A stretch of DNA of 64,000 nucleotides from the NCBI GenBank assembly GCA_025526935.1, contig JAHLKD010000021.1, positions 186,001 through 250,000 on the forward strand, given 5' to 3'. The position numbers and the translations under genes were made by a program. Shown in pieces: positions 1 to 10,690 of the stretch (within the stretch, counting starts at the first letter, position 1; the number at the start of each line of letters is the position of its first letter). This DNA is from Cladochytrium replicatum (lineage: Eukaryota > Chytridiomycota > Chytridiomycetes > Cladochytriales > Cladochytriaceae). The notes under the pieces were generated by a model. The model made no database searches, was not told the origin of the DNA, and worked only from the letters and a program-made list of their open reading frames with translations.

Positions 1-313
1 CCTAAAAGAGTAGCACTCCAGTGTCCGTTGTGACCGTGAAGCCACGCAGCCAGGCTGCCCGGTCAAACGGTGTTGCGATGGGACATAGTTCAATACCCCC
101 TTCCGCTTTGGATCCCTCGACGGAATAGGAATGCGAATAGATGATGGACCATTTCATTATCAAAAACAGCTCGAATTGAGGAGTATTGATGTATGGAACG
201 GTTATCGAAACTCGCAAAGATGTCGAAGAAAACTCAAACCCCTCCAAGTTAGGGTGGTGATGGCTGAGGTTAAATGTCTCGCTGTGCTCGAATAACATGG
301 TTGAGGCGGACAT
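1..313 (-). CDS. Partial unknown protein, cut by window edge
   Basis: An open reading frame runs on the minus strand from an ATG at 313 off the left end of the window, so only the N-terminal ~104 residues are visible. It has a HHHPNLEGF stretch, a mixed hydrophobic segment (FELFLIMKWSIIY) and a C-terminal part (CPIATPFDRAAWLRGF) that looks like folded, coding protein rather than noise. I do not recognise the family. The true first exon could lie upstream, because no strong start context is visible. It could be a chance ORF, but its amino-acid make-up argues mildly against that. Confidence 0.4.
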
Positions 314-931
314 GTCAAAGGTTACCAATGGATGATGGGTGTGAAAGTTTGTTTAAAAATCATGCAAAATCAAACAACCACCTAAAACTCTCCTGCAATG
401 GACAACATGATCCCGTCAACCTCTATCGTCGGGCACGATCCCAAAATATCCGCCAGGACAATACGAAATGCGCTACACATTCTACAACAAACATCACTGT
501 ATGATTATCACATAAGAGAGAACAACAAAAATTTGATGTGTGAACGGCTGGGCTCAATCGAGCAGTCATCTTATCAGAGCAATAATATACATATCACGAC
601 CGGAAGACCCACTAGGGAGATATCACAACTAGGGAGGGAGCGCTTAGTCGAAGAGACCGAAGCCCATGGCGTCATCAGACTCCTCCTTAGCAGGGGGACT
701 GCAGGGTGACTACTGGCAGCGGTAACAGGGACGGCGACGACGGCATCTCCAGCGGGGAGAGCGGCGAGCTTAGAGCACCTCGGAGATCAACTGAAAGGTA
801 CTTCCTGTAAAAGTCACAATGAGCAAATGCATGATGGCACGGTAAGATTTCGACACGTACATACCTGAGGGAACGAAGCGATACCAGAAGCAGCGAACAC
901 ACCAGCGAGACAGAGAGATACAGATGGTTAG

Positions 932-1159
932 ATGTTGCCTTTGGATGGAATAGATGGATTGATGGGGTGGTTCCTTGAAGAGGCAGTTTTCCCCGACGAC
1001 GCGCGTATCATTTCGGAACAGTTGATGCGTCGAAGAAAGCAGCAGGAGGCAGGCGGCTGTGAGGGTTTGAGGAGAGCCTGCGAGTATGTAAGGGCCGTAT
1101 TACGATCGGCACAGAAAGCTTGCATTTCTCATGAAGAACTATGCTTTTTGGTTTCCTGA
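932..1159 (+). CDS. Small hypothetical ORF upstream of the NLR gene
   Basis: A 75-codon ORF begins with an ATG at 932. Its central part (FPDDARIISEQLMRRRKQQEAGG) is charged and probably helical, ending in a Cys-containing stretch. No family is recognised and no signal or membrane segment is seen. A splice acceptor-like TTAG precedes the ATG directly, so this may be the last exon of a gene whose earlier exons lie at 660-800, where an open Gly/Ser/Asp-rich frame exists. I could not join them in phase. It may also be a chance ORF. Confidence 0.25.
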   Translation: MLPLDGIDGLMGWFLEEAVFPDDARIISEQLMRRRKQQEAGGCEGLRRACEYVRAVLRSAQKACISHEELCFLVS

Positions 1160-1292
1160 CACGTTTGGTGATAATCCTGTACTTATCATTGTTTTCTTGA
1201 ACAACGACTCGATTCTATTGCAACGATTTCATACAGACTTACGAAAATTTCAGCCATTTTTCACACGCACCACCATCAAACACCACCGAAAA

Positions 1293-4200
1293 ATGAAGGG
1301 ATTCAAAAAGCTGTTCAAGAAGGACAAGACGGAAAGGATCGCTACTGTGACTGTAACCATACAGTCAATCAGCCCTCTCAACAACTCGGACACGGAGCGC
1401 GTGCAGCTGGAAGTGCCTTTCGACATCAAGTTCAGTGACTTTGCATCCGCTGCACTCTCGAAACTCGAACTGGGGGGCCACCGCTTCAATCAGCACTCCC
1501 CTAGATTCCGCATCAACACGGATGCAGGACCGTCCATCTGGGATGATTGGGATATTGCGAACGCTCTGGCCTCCAAGTCACCCATTCTTGTGGAATGGCG
1601 GGTTCTCGAGGTAAGTTAACGATGTGTTTCGGGAAACAAATCGCTTAACGTAATCTTCGTTTTCTTGTTTAGGCCTCTAGCCCATCGCTTCCAAAACCGG
1701 AACCTGTCCCGTCTACTGCTGTGAAATGGACGTGCAAAGAGCACCGGGTTGCCCATCACGATATTTTCGTTTCGTACCGCCGCCAGAACGAAGGGGATCT
1801 CGTGAAGATACTGGTGCCGTACTTGGAAAAAGTCGGGAAGCGTCGATTGGGGACAAAGGTGGACGTTTTCTGGGACCAACACTGTCTCAACGATGCTCAG
1901 AACTGGAGAGAAGGGTTCATCAACGGGTTGCAGCAGAGCCGTGTGATCGTATACCTTCTCAGTGCAGAATCGATCAAGACTATGAACAACAATGTTCTTG
2001 CTGGGTAAGCCAGCTACTCTGGTAACATGTTCTATTATTTTGCTAATGATTTTGAAACATCACAGGAAGGAAGACAATATGCTGATAGAGATTGAAAAGG
2101 GGGTCGAGCTTGCTGGAAAGTCACCCAACGTTCGGCTGTGTCCAGTGCTAGTTGACACACTTGATGCAGCGGGAAATGTTTTTTCTTTCAATCAACTTCC
2201 AAAATTCGACTCAGGACTGCAGTCTTTCTCAAATGATCAGTTTGTCAGTGTTTTCTCATCAGATGGTTTCGTTTACAATGCTCAAGTCGAGGTTGGGTCA
2301 GGCAGAACACTTCGCACTACAATGTCGAGTCTCTTTGCAAACAATGTTATTCACCTGACACCAACTTCAGGCAACCAGTATGAGATTGCCTACAATGTCA
2401 TTGACTTAGTCAGTCCTCTTTCAGAGCGATTTTCAGGTATGTCACCATCTGTGATAGATTGTCACATTTCTCATGTGGTTAATGTTAGTAGATATTTTAA
2501 GTACATTGCCAAAACCACCAGCACATTTCATTGGCCGTGATGCTGTATTGTCAGAAGTTCAGAGGCAACTTGTCAATCATGGCGCAGTAATTCTTGTTGC
2601 CCAAGGAGGGATGGGTAAATCAAGTGTTGCACTTCAGTTTGCCAAACAGCACCAAAAGTCTTATGACTCAATATTTTGGGTACCCTGCAATACTGCTGCA
2701 ACTGCGATTTCAGCGCTTCGCGATTATGCAGGTTCACACTTTGGATTGGTTGGCTTTGAGTCGATGGACACTGCAGACATTGTGAGTTTCATGGGTGATA
2801 AATTGTCAAAGTGTCATTGCTATCTTCTTATCCTTGACAATGTTGATGATGAATCAGTGCTTGATCAAATTCTTGTTTCCACTTTGAGTGGAGATGTTGT
2901 TATTACTTCTCGATCCAATGCTGGCTTGGCTGTCAAGATGCGAAATTGGATTGATCCACTAGCTAAGAATGTTATAGTTGAGACTTGGCCAAGTGATGTA
3001 ACTTACAAATTCTTAAAGCAACGATTGGACCAAAAGTTTGATTATCTCACAGTTGACCAAAATGAAGTTGATGCACTCAACAAGCTCATTCAACACATTG
3101 ACGGACTTCCGCTTGCAGCAGAGCAAGCAGCAGCATTCATGGAAAGAGAACAAACCAATTTTTCTGTTCTGGTCAGACGTATTACCAGTTACCTTGCAGA
3201 AAACCCTGATCCCAGACTTGGAGTTGCATCTGTGTCACTGGCAGCTATTGTTAGCACAGGTCTTGACACCATTGGCAATGCCGCATCATTGCTTATGCAA
3301 GTTCTTTCCTTCTATTCTAGTCGTGATATTCCATTTGATCTTGTTGACCAAGTTGTGCTTCTACTATCTGAAGGTGAAGTTGAAGGTATCGAAAAGACAG
3401 ATTTCAATACCCAAGTTTTGCTCCGCAAATTGCGTAGCCAGTCGCTTCTGTATGATTCACCCAATAACATGCTATCTACACACCAGCTTATTCAGCAAGT
3501 CGTATTGTCAGTGATGTTGCCATCTACCAGACCAAAGTTATCCCATATATCATTGAAGTCACTTCTCAATATATTTCCCAAGGAAGTTGACGGTCAGTTT
3601 GAAAGCTCGAAGATTCCATTAGCAAATGTTCTTCTCTCACATGTTGCAACAGTCAGTGAAAGCATCCCTTCAGATTCTTTTGACCATTCTTCTGAACTAT
3701 TTGACCCATTGGATGACTTCCAGTGGCAATGTCAATTGTTTTGTTCATTTATTGGATATTATTCGCAGCAAATAGACTTGTTAGAAGAATTACTTACAAG
3801 AAGAAGTGCACACTACAATACACGTGAACATGAATCAGTTGCCACAACAATCAACAATATGGGAATGGTTGCATCTAGTCGGGGTGAATATGCCAAAGCC
3901 ATGCAGTTGTATGAAGAATCACTTGCGACGTTTATCAAAGTATATGGAACACGAGAACATGCATCAGTGGGCACAACACTTGGCAACATGGGAAGTGTTG
4001 CAGATAGTCAAGGTGAATATGCCAAAGCCATGCTGTTGTATGAAGAATCACTTGCGACATTTGTCAAAGTGTATGGAACACGAGAGCATGCATCAGTTGC
4101 CACAACACTCAACGCCATGGGACTGGTTGCATTTGGTCAAGGTGAATATGCCAAAGCCATGCAGCTGTATGAAGAAACACTTGCGACGTATGTCAAAGTG

Positions 4201-5547
4201 TACGGAACACGAGAGCATGCATCAGTGGGCACAACACTTGGCAACATGGGACTGGTTGCAGATAGTTATGGTGAATATGCCAAAGCCATGCAGTTGTATG
4301 AAGAATCACTTGCGATCAAAGTCAAAGTGTTCAGAACACGAGAGCATGCAGATATTGCCACAACACTCAACAACATGGGACAGGTTGCATTTTGTCAAGG
4401 TGAATATGCCAAAGCCATGCAGTTGTATGAAGAATCACTTGCGACATTTGTCAAAGTGTACGGAACACGAGAGCATGCATTAGTGGGCACCACACTCAAC
4501 AACATGGGACAGGTTACAGATAGCCAAGGTGAATATGCCAAAGCCATGCAGTTGTATGAAGAATCACTTGCGACACTTGTCAAAGTGTATGGAACACGAG
4601 AGCATGCAGAGGTTGGCACAACACTCAACAACATGGGAAGTGTTGCATCTAATCAAGGTGAATATGCCAAAGCCATGGAGTTGTATGAAGAATCACTTGC
4701 GACGTATGTCAAAGTGTACGGAACACGAGAGCATGCATCAGTTGCCACAACACTCAACGCCATGGGACTGGTTGCATCTAGTCAAAGTGAATATGCCAAA
4801 GCCATGCAGTTATATGAAGAAACACTTGCGACGTTTATCAAAGTATATGGAACACGAGAACATGCATCAGTGGGCACAACACTTGGCAACATGGGAAGTG
4901 TTGCAGATAGTCAAGGTGAATATGCCAAAGCCATGCTGTTGTATGAAGAATCACTTGCGACATTTGTCAAAGTGTATGGAACACGAGAGCATGCATCAGT
5001 TGCCACAACACTCAACGCCATGGGACTGGTTGCATTTGGTCAAGGTGAATATGCCAAAGCCATGCAGTTGTATGAAGAATCACTTGCAATCAAAGTCAAA
5101 GTGTATGGAACACGCGAGCATGCAGATGTTGCCATAACACTCAACAACATGGGAAGTGTTGCAGTTTGTCAAGGTGAATATGCCAAAGCCATGCAGCTGT
5201 ATGAAGAAACACTTGTGACGTATGTCAAAGTGTACGGAACACGAGAGCATGCATTAGTGGGCACAACACTCAACAACATGGGAAGTGTTGCTGATAGTCA
5301 AGGTGAATATGCCAAAGCCATGCAGTTGTATGAAGAATCACTTTCAATCAAAGTAAAAGTGTACAGAACACGAAAGCATGATTCAGTTGCGAGGACATTG
5401 CACATTATGAGTGCTTGCAAGTACAGAATGGGTGACATAATTGGAGCACGCAAGTCTGCAAATGAAGCTTTACGGATCTACAGCAGTTGTCTCCCACCAA
5501 CCCATCCCGTCATAAATTCTCTGCTCCAGTTTATGAACAGCTTGTGA
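1293..5547 (+). CDS. TIR-NB-ARC-TPR receptor (fungal NLR/STAND protein)
   Basis: Four exons (1293-1610, 1673-2004, 2066-2436, 2489-5547) join in phase to 1359 residues. Residues 1-15 are basic (KGFKKLFKKDK), followed to ~106 by a beta-rich, ubiquitin-like segment. A TIR domain starts at ~135 (DIFVSYRR) and carries LIEIEKG, where Glu225 lines up with the catalytic glutamate of NADase TIRs such as SARM1. The NB-ARC core has a P-loop (AQGGMGKSS, 378-386), Walker B (LLILDN, 453-458), VVITSRS, GLPL (546-549) and an MHD-like HQLIQ (672). From ~782 there are 12 near-identical 43-residue TPRs plus one degenerate unit. Family knowledge: STAND NTPases oligomerise on ligand binding and trigger an N-terminal effector. 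Inferred role: cytosolic sensor of non-self or allorecognition, signalling by NAD cleavage. It looks intact. The start ATG is the first in frame within exon 1 that gives a basic N-terminus; an in-frame upstream Met (1131) is less likely. Confidence 0.9.
3811..5430 (+). repeat. 129-bp tandem coding repeat array (TPR units)
   Basis: Within the last exon of the NLR gene, a 129-bp (43-codon) unit repeats in direct orientation about 12 times, each built around GEYAKAMQLYEESLAT and VYGTREHA. Units are nearly identical at the DNA level. A block of at least 230 bases around 3930-4160 recurs essentially unchanged 903 bases (seven units) downstream at 4833-5066, which indicates a recent segmental duplication or conversion inside the array. 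Differences are concentrated at a few codons (for example after LAT, and after REHA). The period matches kinesin-light-chain-like TPRs, which are normally 42 residues. Confidence 0.95.
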
Positions 5548-5649
5548 ATATACGATTAATACATTTTGGGCGCCAGTAGCTATCTTCCGTCTATCACTCC
5601 AATATTACCTTCGTCAATCATGCCACACTTCCAATTCAGACCCCCCATC

Positions 5650-7240
5650 ATCCCAGATGAGGTAGAGACGATTCAGTGCGAATTAAGGGCATGCTTGCGA
5701 AAACAATTATTGTACTTGTACTTGGCATGTGTGTGACCAACATACTAAAGTCGTACTGCGCTATGGGAGGCGAGCATTTGGCGGTGGACCCAATTAGTTG
5801 ACAAGCAGAGGCTCTCCACAAAGACGACAAACGGGGAAGAAGATCAAGATACGTCATTGAAGGAGCATCACTCTGCGATGATTTCCGATGAGACAAATGA
5901 TCAAATCTCAAAGATGTCGCTTCACTATCAAAGTATGCTGATGGGAGCAAGAACGACCAAGAAGAAGCACGCTCTGTCGCTCTGGAAGCAATTCGAGAAG
6001 TTAAGACTGTCAAGATGCTTGCAAGGCAGAGATTCATAATTGAACGTTACGAAGGTTGGAAGAGATTTTCAATTTATGATATGATTGCTGATCTCCTCAC
6101 CGCTACCCATGTTGGCAAAGCCGTTCGAGATTAGCAGCAAAAATTCGATCGTTGATTCAATCTCATACGCTCTTAAGTCTACTGCAGCAATGTTTACCAT
6201 TGCGCTCGGACTTCATGTTGGCCAGCGCCTGATGGAATCTTCTCAACTCGAAATATGGGACCTGATTGTCGTGAATCTTGGAAGACGGTCATCATGATAT
6301 ATCGACCCTACCATAGCAGGCGTGGTGCCAGTTAATGCAAGAATCTCGTTTTCAAGTAACCGACAGAACCTGTTTTCACGGGAGAGTTCAGTTTGGCTGG
6401 AGATGCAGACAAGTCCCTTGCATTGGTGTGAATATTTCTTGACGTAGATTTGCTCTCACAATTGTACTTGCAGGTTGCGGGTCTGGGTGCGGAAAGTCCA
6501 CAGTCATTGGGTTACTTCAGTGATGGTATGAGCCTGTTTCGGGGATTTCTGAAGTTGGTGGTGTTGCGATCAAAGACACGATCTTTATCGAGGTCTTCGT
6601 GCAAACATGGCGCTTGTGGGCCAATAGCCCATGCTGTTTAATATGAGTATTGCAGAAAGCATCGCTTGGGGCTCTGGGCATCCGGTTACTACGGAGGAAA
6701 TAATTGAGGTAGCGAAACAGGCTAATGTCCACGTTTTTGTCGAAGCTCTTCTAGATGGTATGCGTAACTCTGCTTCTCAAAGTTAACATAGTAAGCACCT
6801 GAACGATTCTACAGAGGTTACAATACTCGAGTTGGTGACAAAGGTGGACGGCTTTCCGGAGGCTAGAAGCAGCGCATTGCAATTGCCCGAGCACTGATCC
6901 GGAAACCAAAGCTGCTCCTCTTAGATGAAGCGATAAGCGCTCTAGATTCTAACAGTGAAGTTGAAGTGCAGAAGGCGATTGATAAGGCCGCAGTTGGGAG
7001 AACCACAGTGACATTGCTCAATGGTTCGTTTTCCCATCGGCGGGGTTTCTTGCTAAATGTGCTCGGTAATAGGCTCTCCACCATTAAAAACGTTGACTGC
7101 ATCGCTGTAGTGTCAAATGGACGTGTTACTGAGATCGGTTGGCATGATGATTTAGTAGCTGCAAGTGGAATTTCTGCTGCAATGTGCAAACAGCAAGAAC
7201 CTTCACCTTTGGAATGGGCTTCGTACAATTACAGTGAGTC
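5650..7240 (+). pseudogene. Decayed ABC-B (MDR-type) transporter, C-terminal half
   Basis: Scattered frames on the plus strand match the second half of an ABC subfamily B exporter. There is a transmembrane/coupling part (VALEAIREVKTVKMLARQ, ~5965-6020), a Walker A (GSGCGKSTVIGLLQ, ~6485-6530), a Q-loop region (MLFNMSIAESIAWGSG), a signature region (RLSGG, with the following Q lost), a Walker B/D-loop ([16 protein letters not shown], ~6910-6955) and the H-loop region ([18 protein letters not shown]). The pieces lie in different frames and are broken by several stops, including one just after Walker A and one in the Q-loop, too many to be explained by introns alone. No intact N-terminal half is present. 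It is a host gene that has decayed in place directly downstream of the NLR gene. Confidence 0.85.
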
Positions 7241-8115
7241 CTTTAGCAGGCGATCTCCACGCTGTCGTGAACCGGACTGAGTAGAATCTCTCCTTTTAAG
7301 TCCACAATGCCCCGTTTCTGAACATTTTCGTTGGTAAACGATCAACTGGTGAAATGATTCAAGCCCACCTTGGCTGCTTTCAACGTTGCAAATGGACCTT
7401 CGAACGTATTCGTTACTGCAAGCCAAAATTTGAGTCAATCCGGCATAATTGTGTGTGGTGATGATTTTACCGATGTCATCCTTGACGAACACCCCGTATT
7501 TCACGATGATCGCTTCGGGAGTCGAGGCACCCTAAAGAATTCACGGTGACACGAGTATCGATTTTTGTGTGCCATTCTGCGAATACCAGTCTTTTGATGT
7601 GTTCGAATCATCAGCTTTGTGATTTCGTCCTCCACACTCACCATTTGGTTAAACTCTCGCAAAGCCAACTGATTTCGACATTTTCCACCACCTATATGTC
7701 ACCAGCGGATCTGCACCGCTTAGTGCGGCCGATCATAAAAATCCTAAGAAGCGCAAACTTATCCGAACTTCAAAGGAATATTCTGAGGCTGGAGCTGGAG
7801 GAAGACCGGCGAATTCCTGCAAACCATCAAAATGTTCACTGACGAAGTATTCGACATTACCTTCAGCAACCAGCATCAGAAAGCAGCCCAAGATGAGGTG
7901 CTTTCTAGACCCCATAATTTCGAAAGCAAATGACCTTGTTTAAAATCACAGAACGTTTACACCAAGCGAAAAGACATCCGTCTGAAGGTGTTTGATCGAT
8001 TCAGTGGTCTGCTATTCTCATCGAAGCGGTCTGAATTTCGAATCATTGTAGAATCAGTGAACGGTACAACGATATGATCCCGGTTCATATCTTGATATTT
8101 GGTACGAGTCTCCAG
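7241..8115. other. Sparse region with a possible minus-strand spliced ORF
   Basis: No gene can be supported firmly here. On the minus strand, an open segment at ~7240-7530 (ASTPEAIIVKYGVFVKDDIG onward) can be joined in phase, across an intron with a good GTGAGT donor, to a short upstream exon (RNQLALREFNQM, ~7640-7680). A further minus-strand ORF at 7733-7915 starts with a hydrophobic stretch (LILGCFLMLVAEG). Together they might be a small unrecognised gene, but the parts could not be linked into one complete frame, and decay is as likely as function. Confidence 0.25.
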
Positions 8116-8265
8116 TCCTGATAATTTCCATATGCCTGGAACAATATTGTTCGCAGAAACGCAAATGGACTACTTTGCAACACTCTCCACTCCTGATAAT
8201 TTCCATATGCCTGGAACAATATTGTTCGCAGAAACGCAAATGGACTACTTTGCAACACTCTTCAA
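8116..8265 (+). repeat. 75-bp tandem direct duplication
   Basis: Two adjacent copies of a 75-base unit (8116-8190 and 8191-8265) both begin TCCTGATAATTTCCATATGC and are identical except near the 3' edge. No coding function is evident. It sits between the ABC pseudogene remnants and a T-rich tract. A smaller GGGGGGAGTTTCCA duplication lies nearby at ~8512-8540. Confidence 0.9.
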
Positions 8266-9133
8266 CTCTAACTTGTTCGAAGTCTGCACCAAAAGCCTCA
8301 GAAATTGGGTTTGCGGGATGCCAGAAGGGACAATTCGTTTCTCAGAGCTTGTTGCCGTCCTTTCTATTTTCCCTTTATTTCTTCTTCTCCTTGAGTTCTT
8401 TATTCTATTTTTGTATTTCATTTTACTTTTTTGGGTTATCTTTTTGTCTGTTATATCGGGGTATTTGGTGCACGGACCCCGAGGCGAGCCGCCTTTCTAG
8501 CAGTAAGGAGAGGGGGGAGTTTCCAGGGGGGAGTTTCCAGGGGCGAGAACGATTCGTCGTACTCAATACATTGAAAGCCCGTATTCCACCATTACGTAGC
8601 AAATAAGTTGCTCGCTTTGTGTGTAGAGAGACTAGACTTGCGGTATCTGAGACAGAGCTGCTTACGAGTCATGCCAGACCATTGCCAGGATGAGAAAATG
8701 GCAGGAGATTGAAAGGGGGGATGTGTGTGGAACCTTTTGAACCCGACCTTCAAGCTCCTTCAAAACATTAGTGATCAAATATACTTCATATACTTGGATG
8801 TGTCGACTGTGTGGGTTGGAAGGAATCGGTTATGGATGCAGGGAACGGAGGAGGGCAGGAAAGGAGCCTGAGCCGGATCAGGAAGCGCTGCTGGCGAGGG
8901 CAGATGATGGAAGAATTAAGGAATGGACAACGTGAACACCATGTCGACGTTGCTGTGAATGATCTCCATTCTTCATCAGTAATTATAAGAATGGCGGCCA
9001 TCTGTCCATTCACAAAACGTAGTTGTTGAACTGGCGATTCACCATCACGTTTGGATAATATCGGTGTAAAACTTCACATTTGATATACCTTCAGTATCTC
9101 TGAATCAGTTTTGTTGATTGGCAATTCTTATAT
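8266..9133. other. Intergenic, no gene seen
   Basis: The stretch holds a T-rich tract (8350-8460), a GC-rich patch after it (8465-8540) and otherwise unstructured sequence. Short open frames occur on both strands but none has recognisable motifs, good start context or splice partners. Confidence 0.6.
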
Positions 9134-9734
9134 ATGAGCAACAGAAACAAGCGAATCGCTTACGGTGCAGGTCTATTGGTATGATATAATCAGTCTTCCT
9201 CTGCTCAACATTGTGATACGGCCTTCAATAGTTTGGTCTAGGGTGGTGGCTAGCCATCGACGCGAGCGTTTTCTCCACAGCGAGATCAATCCAATTTCCC
9301 GCCGCATTTGAAGGTGTCTTGTGGATCCCAGGCGTTGTCGGCACTTTAGGTATTTGCGTAAACATCGGGTTTATCGAATCTTACAACATCCCACACATCA
9401 AGGCCTCGTATTCGTCAACGCTCTACCCGTAATCCTCCTCGTCCCAGCCCGCACCGCATCCTCCGACCCTCTCTCCGCAGCCTCCTCAACTGGAATACTT
9501 GCAGGTCCTGCATCACGTTATGTGGGGGATACTTCTACTGGTGGAAGGATCTGCAACCTCTTGCTTCGACTGGCGGCGCTGCTTGCGTTCACGATCACAT
9601 TTGTGGGGCCAATCCTCGCAGGGTGGTTCCTGTTCACGCGGTATGTGATTGTCCCAAAAGCTTATGTTACGAGCGACGCCTATTGGCCTGGTGCGGCAAT
9701 GGTCGCGCAAACACTGTTGATATTTGCGAGGTAG
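9134..9734 (+). CDS. VPS68: Vps68/TMEM50-family membrane protein
   Basis: Three exons (9134-9178, 9232-9349, 9403-9734) join in phase to 164 residues. The first membrane segment carries GLLFGLGWWLAIDA, which lines up without gaps with GALYALGFWIFLDA of yeast Vps68 as I recall it. A WIPGVVGTLG...VNAL segment and two further hydrophobic segments follow, the last ending in a short FAR tail, as in TMEM50. Four membrane spans are expected. Yeast Vps68 works with Vps55 in endosome-to-vacuole trafficking; this role is inferred from the family. The second acceptor (AATAG at 9231) was chosen over a nearer TAG because only it keeps frame with the GWW motif. Confidence 0.85.
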
Positions 9735-10080
9735 TCGCATATGTTGTTTAGGGGACTTTGCGCTAATCATTCCCTACCTTTTTAAAAGTACCTATGTTTA
9801 TAGATATGGCCGAAAGCTAAGCGGTTAGGTGTACATTCACTTGTAGTTCAATAATATGGTATCATTACAAGCTTGCTCCAAAAGGATGAAGATAGAATTT
9901 GATGTATTTTGAAGAACAGAACTTCTGCCGAGGGAGCCTCCACATTATTCAAGCAAGGGAAACCCATCCTATCAAATCTCCCGCGAATTGATGGCAAGTT
10001 GTAGCAAGTGCTTCAAACCCCTCATCTCAATCACCCCATCACCTCGTCATCCTTTTCTGTAAGAATGACTCGCAAGCGTG
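9735..10080. other. Intergenic, no gene seen
   Basis: This is AT-rich sequence after the Vps68-like gene. No open frame with motifs or plausible splice structure was found on either strand. Confidence 0.5.
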
Positions 10081-10084
10081 CCTG

Positions 10085-10690
10085 TCTCAAATAATTTAAG
10101 TGCTCTCTTTCGGCACAAAATCGAACAACTCCGGGACAGTTTCAATGTTCACAGACAACTCGTCCGCAAATGTTCCTTCGACATTGCAAAGTAGTCGGAT
10201 TGCATTTCTGAGGGACGAAAAGATGTAGCAAGCTGGATTATAAAATAAGATTATTCACACACTGAATGATTTCGCCAGTCCATCGGATTCCAAAATGACG
10301 TTGAAGTCAGAGCGTATCGACGAGAACAGAAAAATCCTCGTACCGTCAAAAACATTCAGGCGGATATCTCTAGAGTCGGGTACTTTGATCTCCGGGGACC
10401 ATCGCGTAGATCAGAGCATCGTCCGAAATAGTGCTTCTTTTTGATACGGCCATTCAAAGCAAGTGGGGACAATTCGTCAGCGCGGTTACGGTGAAATGGA
10501 AACTCTTGATAGCAAATAGAAGCACGTCAGCCCCAGTATCCGCGGAAGGAGTTGCTTTATAGTCTTTCAACCAAACAGCGTCGGTAGAAGAAAGCATTTC
10601 CGCATGCACCTTGATGCGCTTTCAAGGATTCTGAGCTAGCCATCGCTGAATATCGAACGATCAATGAAACCTCGAATAGAGGAGCGGTGC
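10085..10690 (-). pseudogene. Unrecognised minus-strand coding remnant
   Basis: Three protein-like stretches lie in order on the minus strand: ADVLLFAIKSFHFTVTAL (~10500), SRDIRLNVFDGTRIFLFSSI then RSDFNVILESDG (~10280-10390), and RLLCNVEGTFADELSVNIET ending in a stop (~10105-10200). They are hydrophobic/acidic, look like folded protein and are not chance noise, but they sit in frames I could not join by clean introns, and stops intervene. I do not recognise the family. It is either a multi-exon gene with hard-to-see introns or a decayed gene. Confidence 0.35.

Noticed and set aside
3635-4634. Antisense frames across the TPR repeats
   Set aside because: They repeat with the same 129-base period and are shadows of the coding strand.
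3811-5430. Regular repeats that could be mistaken for a CRISPR-like or satellite array
   Set aside because: The 129-base period is an exact multiple of three, the frame stays open throughout, and each unit encodes a TPR, so it is a coding repeat.
8460-8545. GC-rich patch with short GGGGGGAGTTTCCA repeats as a transposon end
   Set aside because: No partner inverted end, target duplication or coding part could be found nearby.
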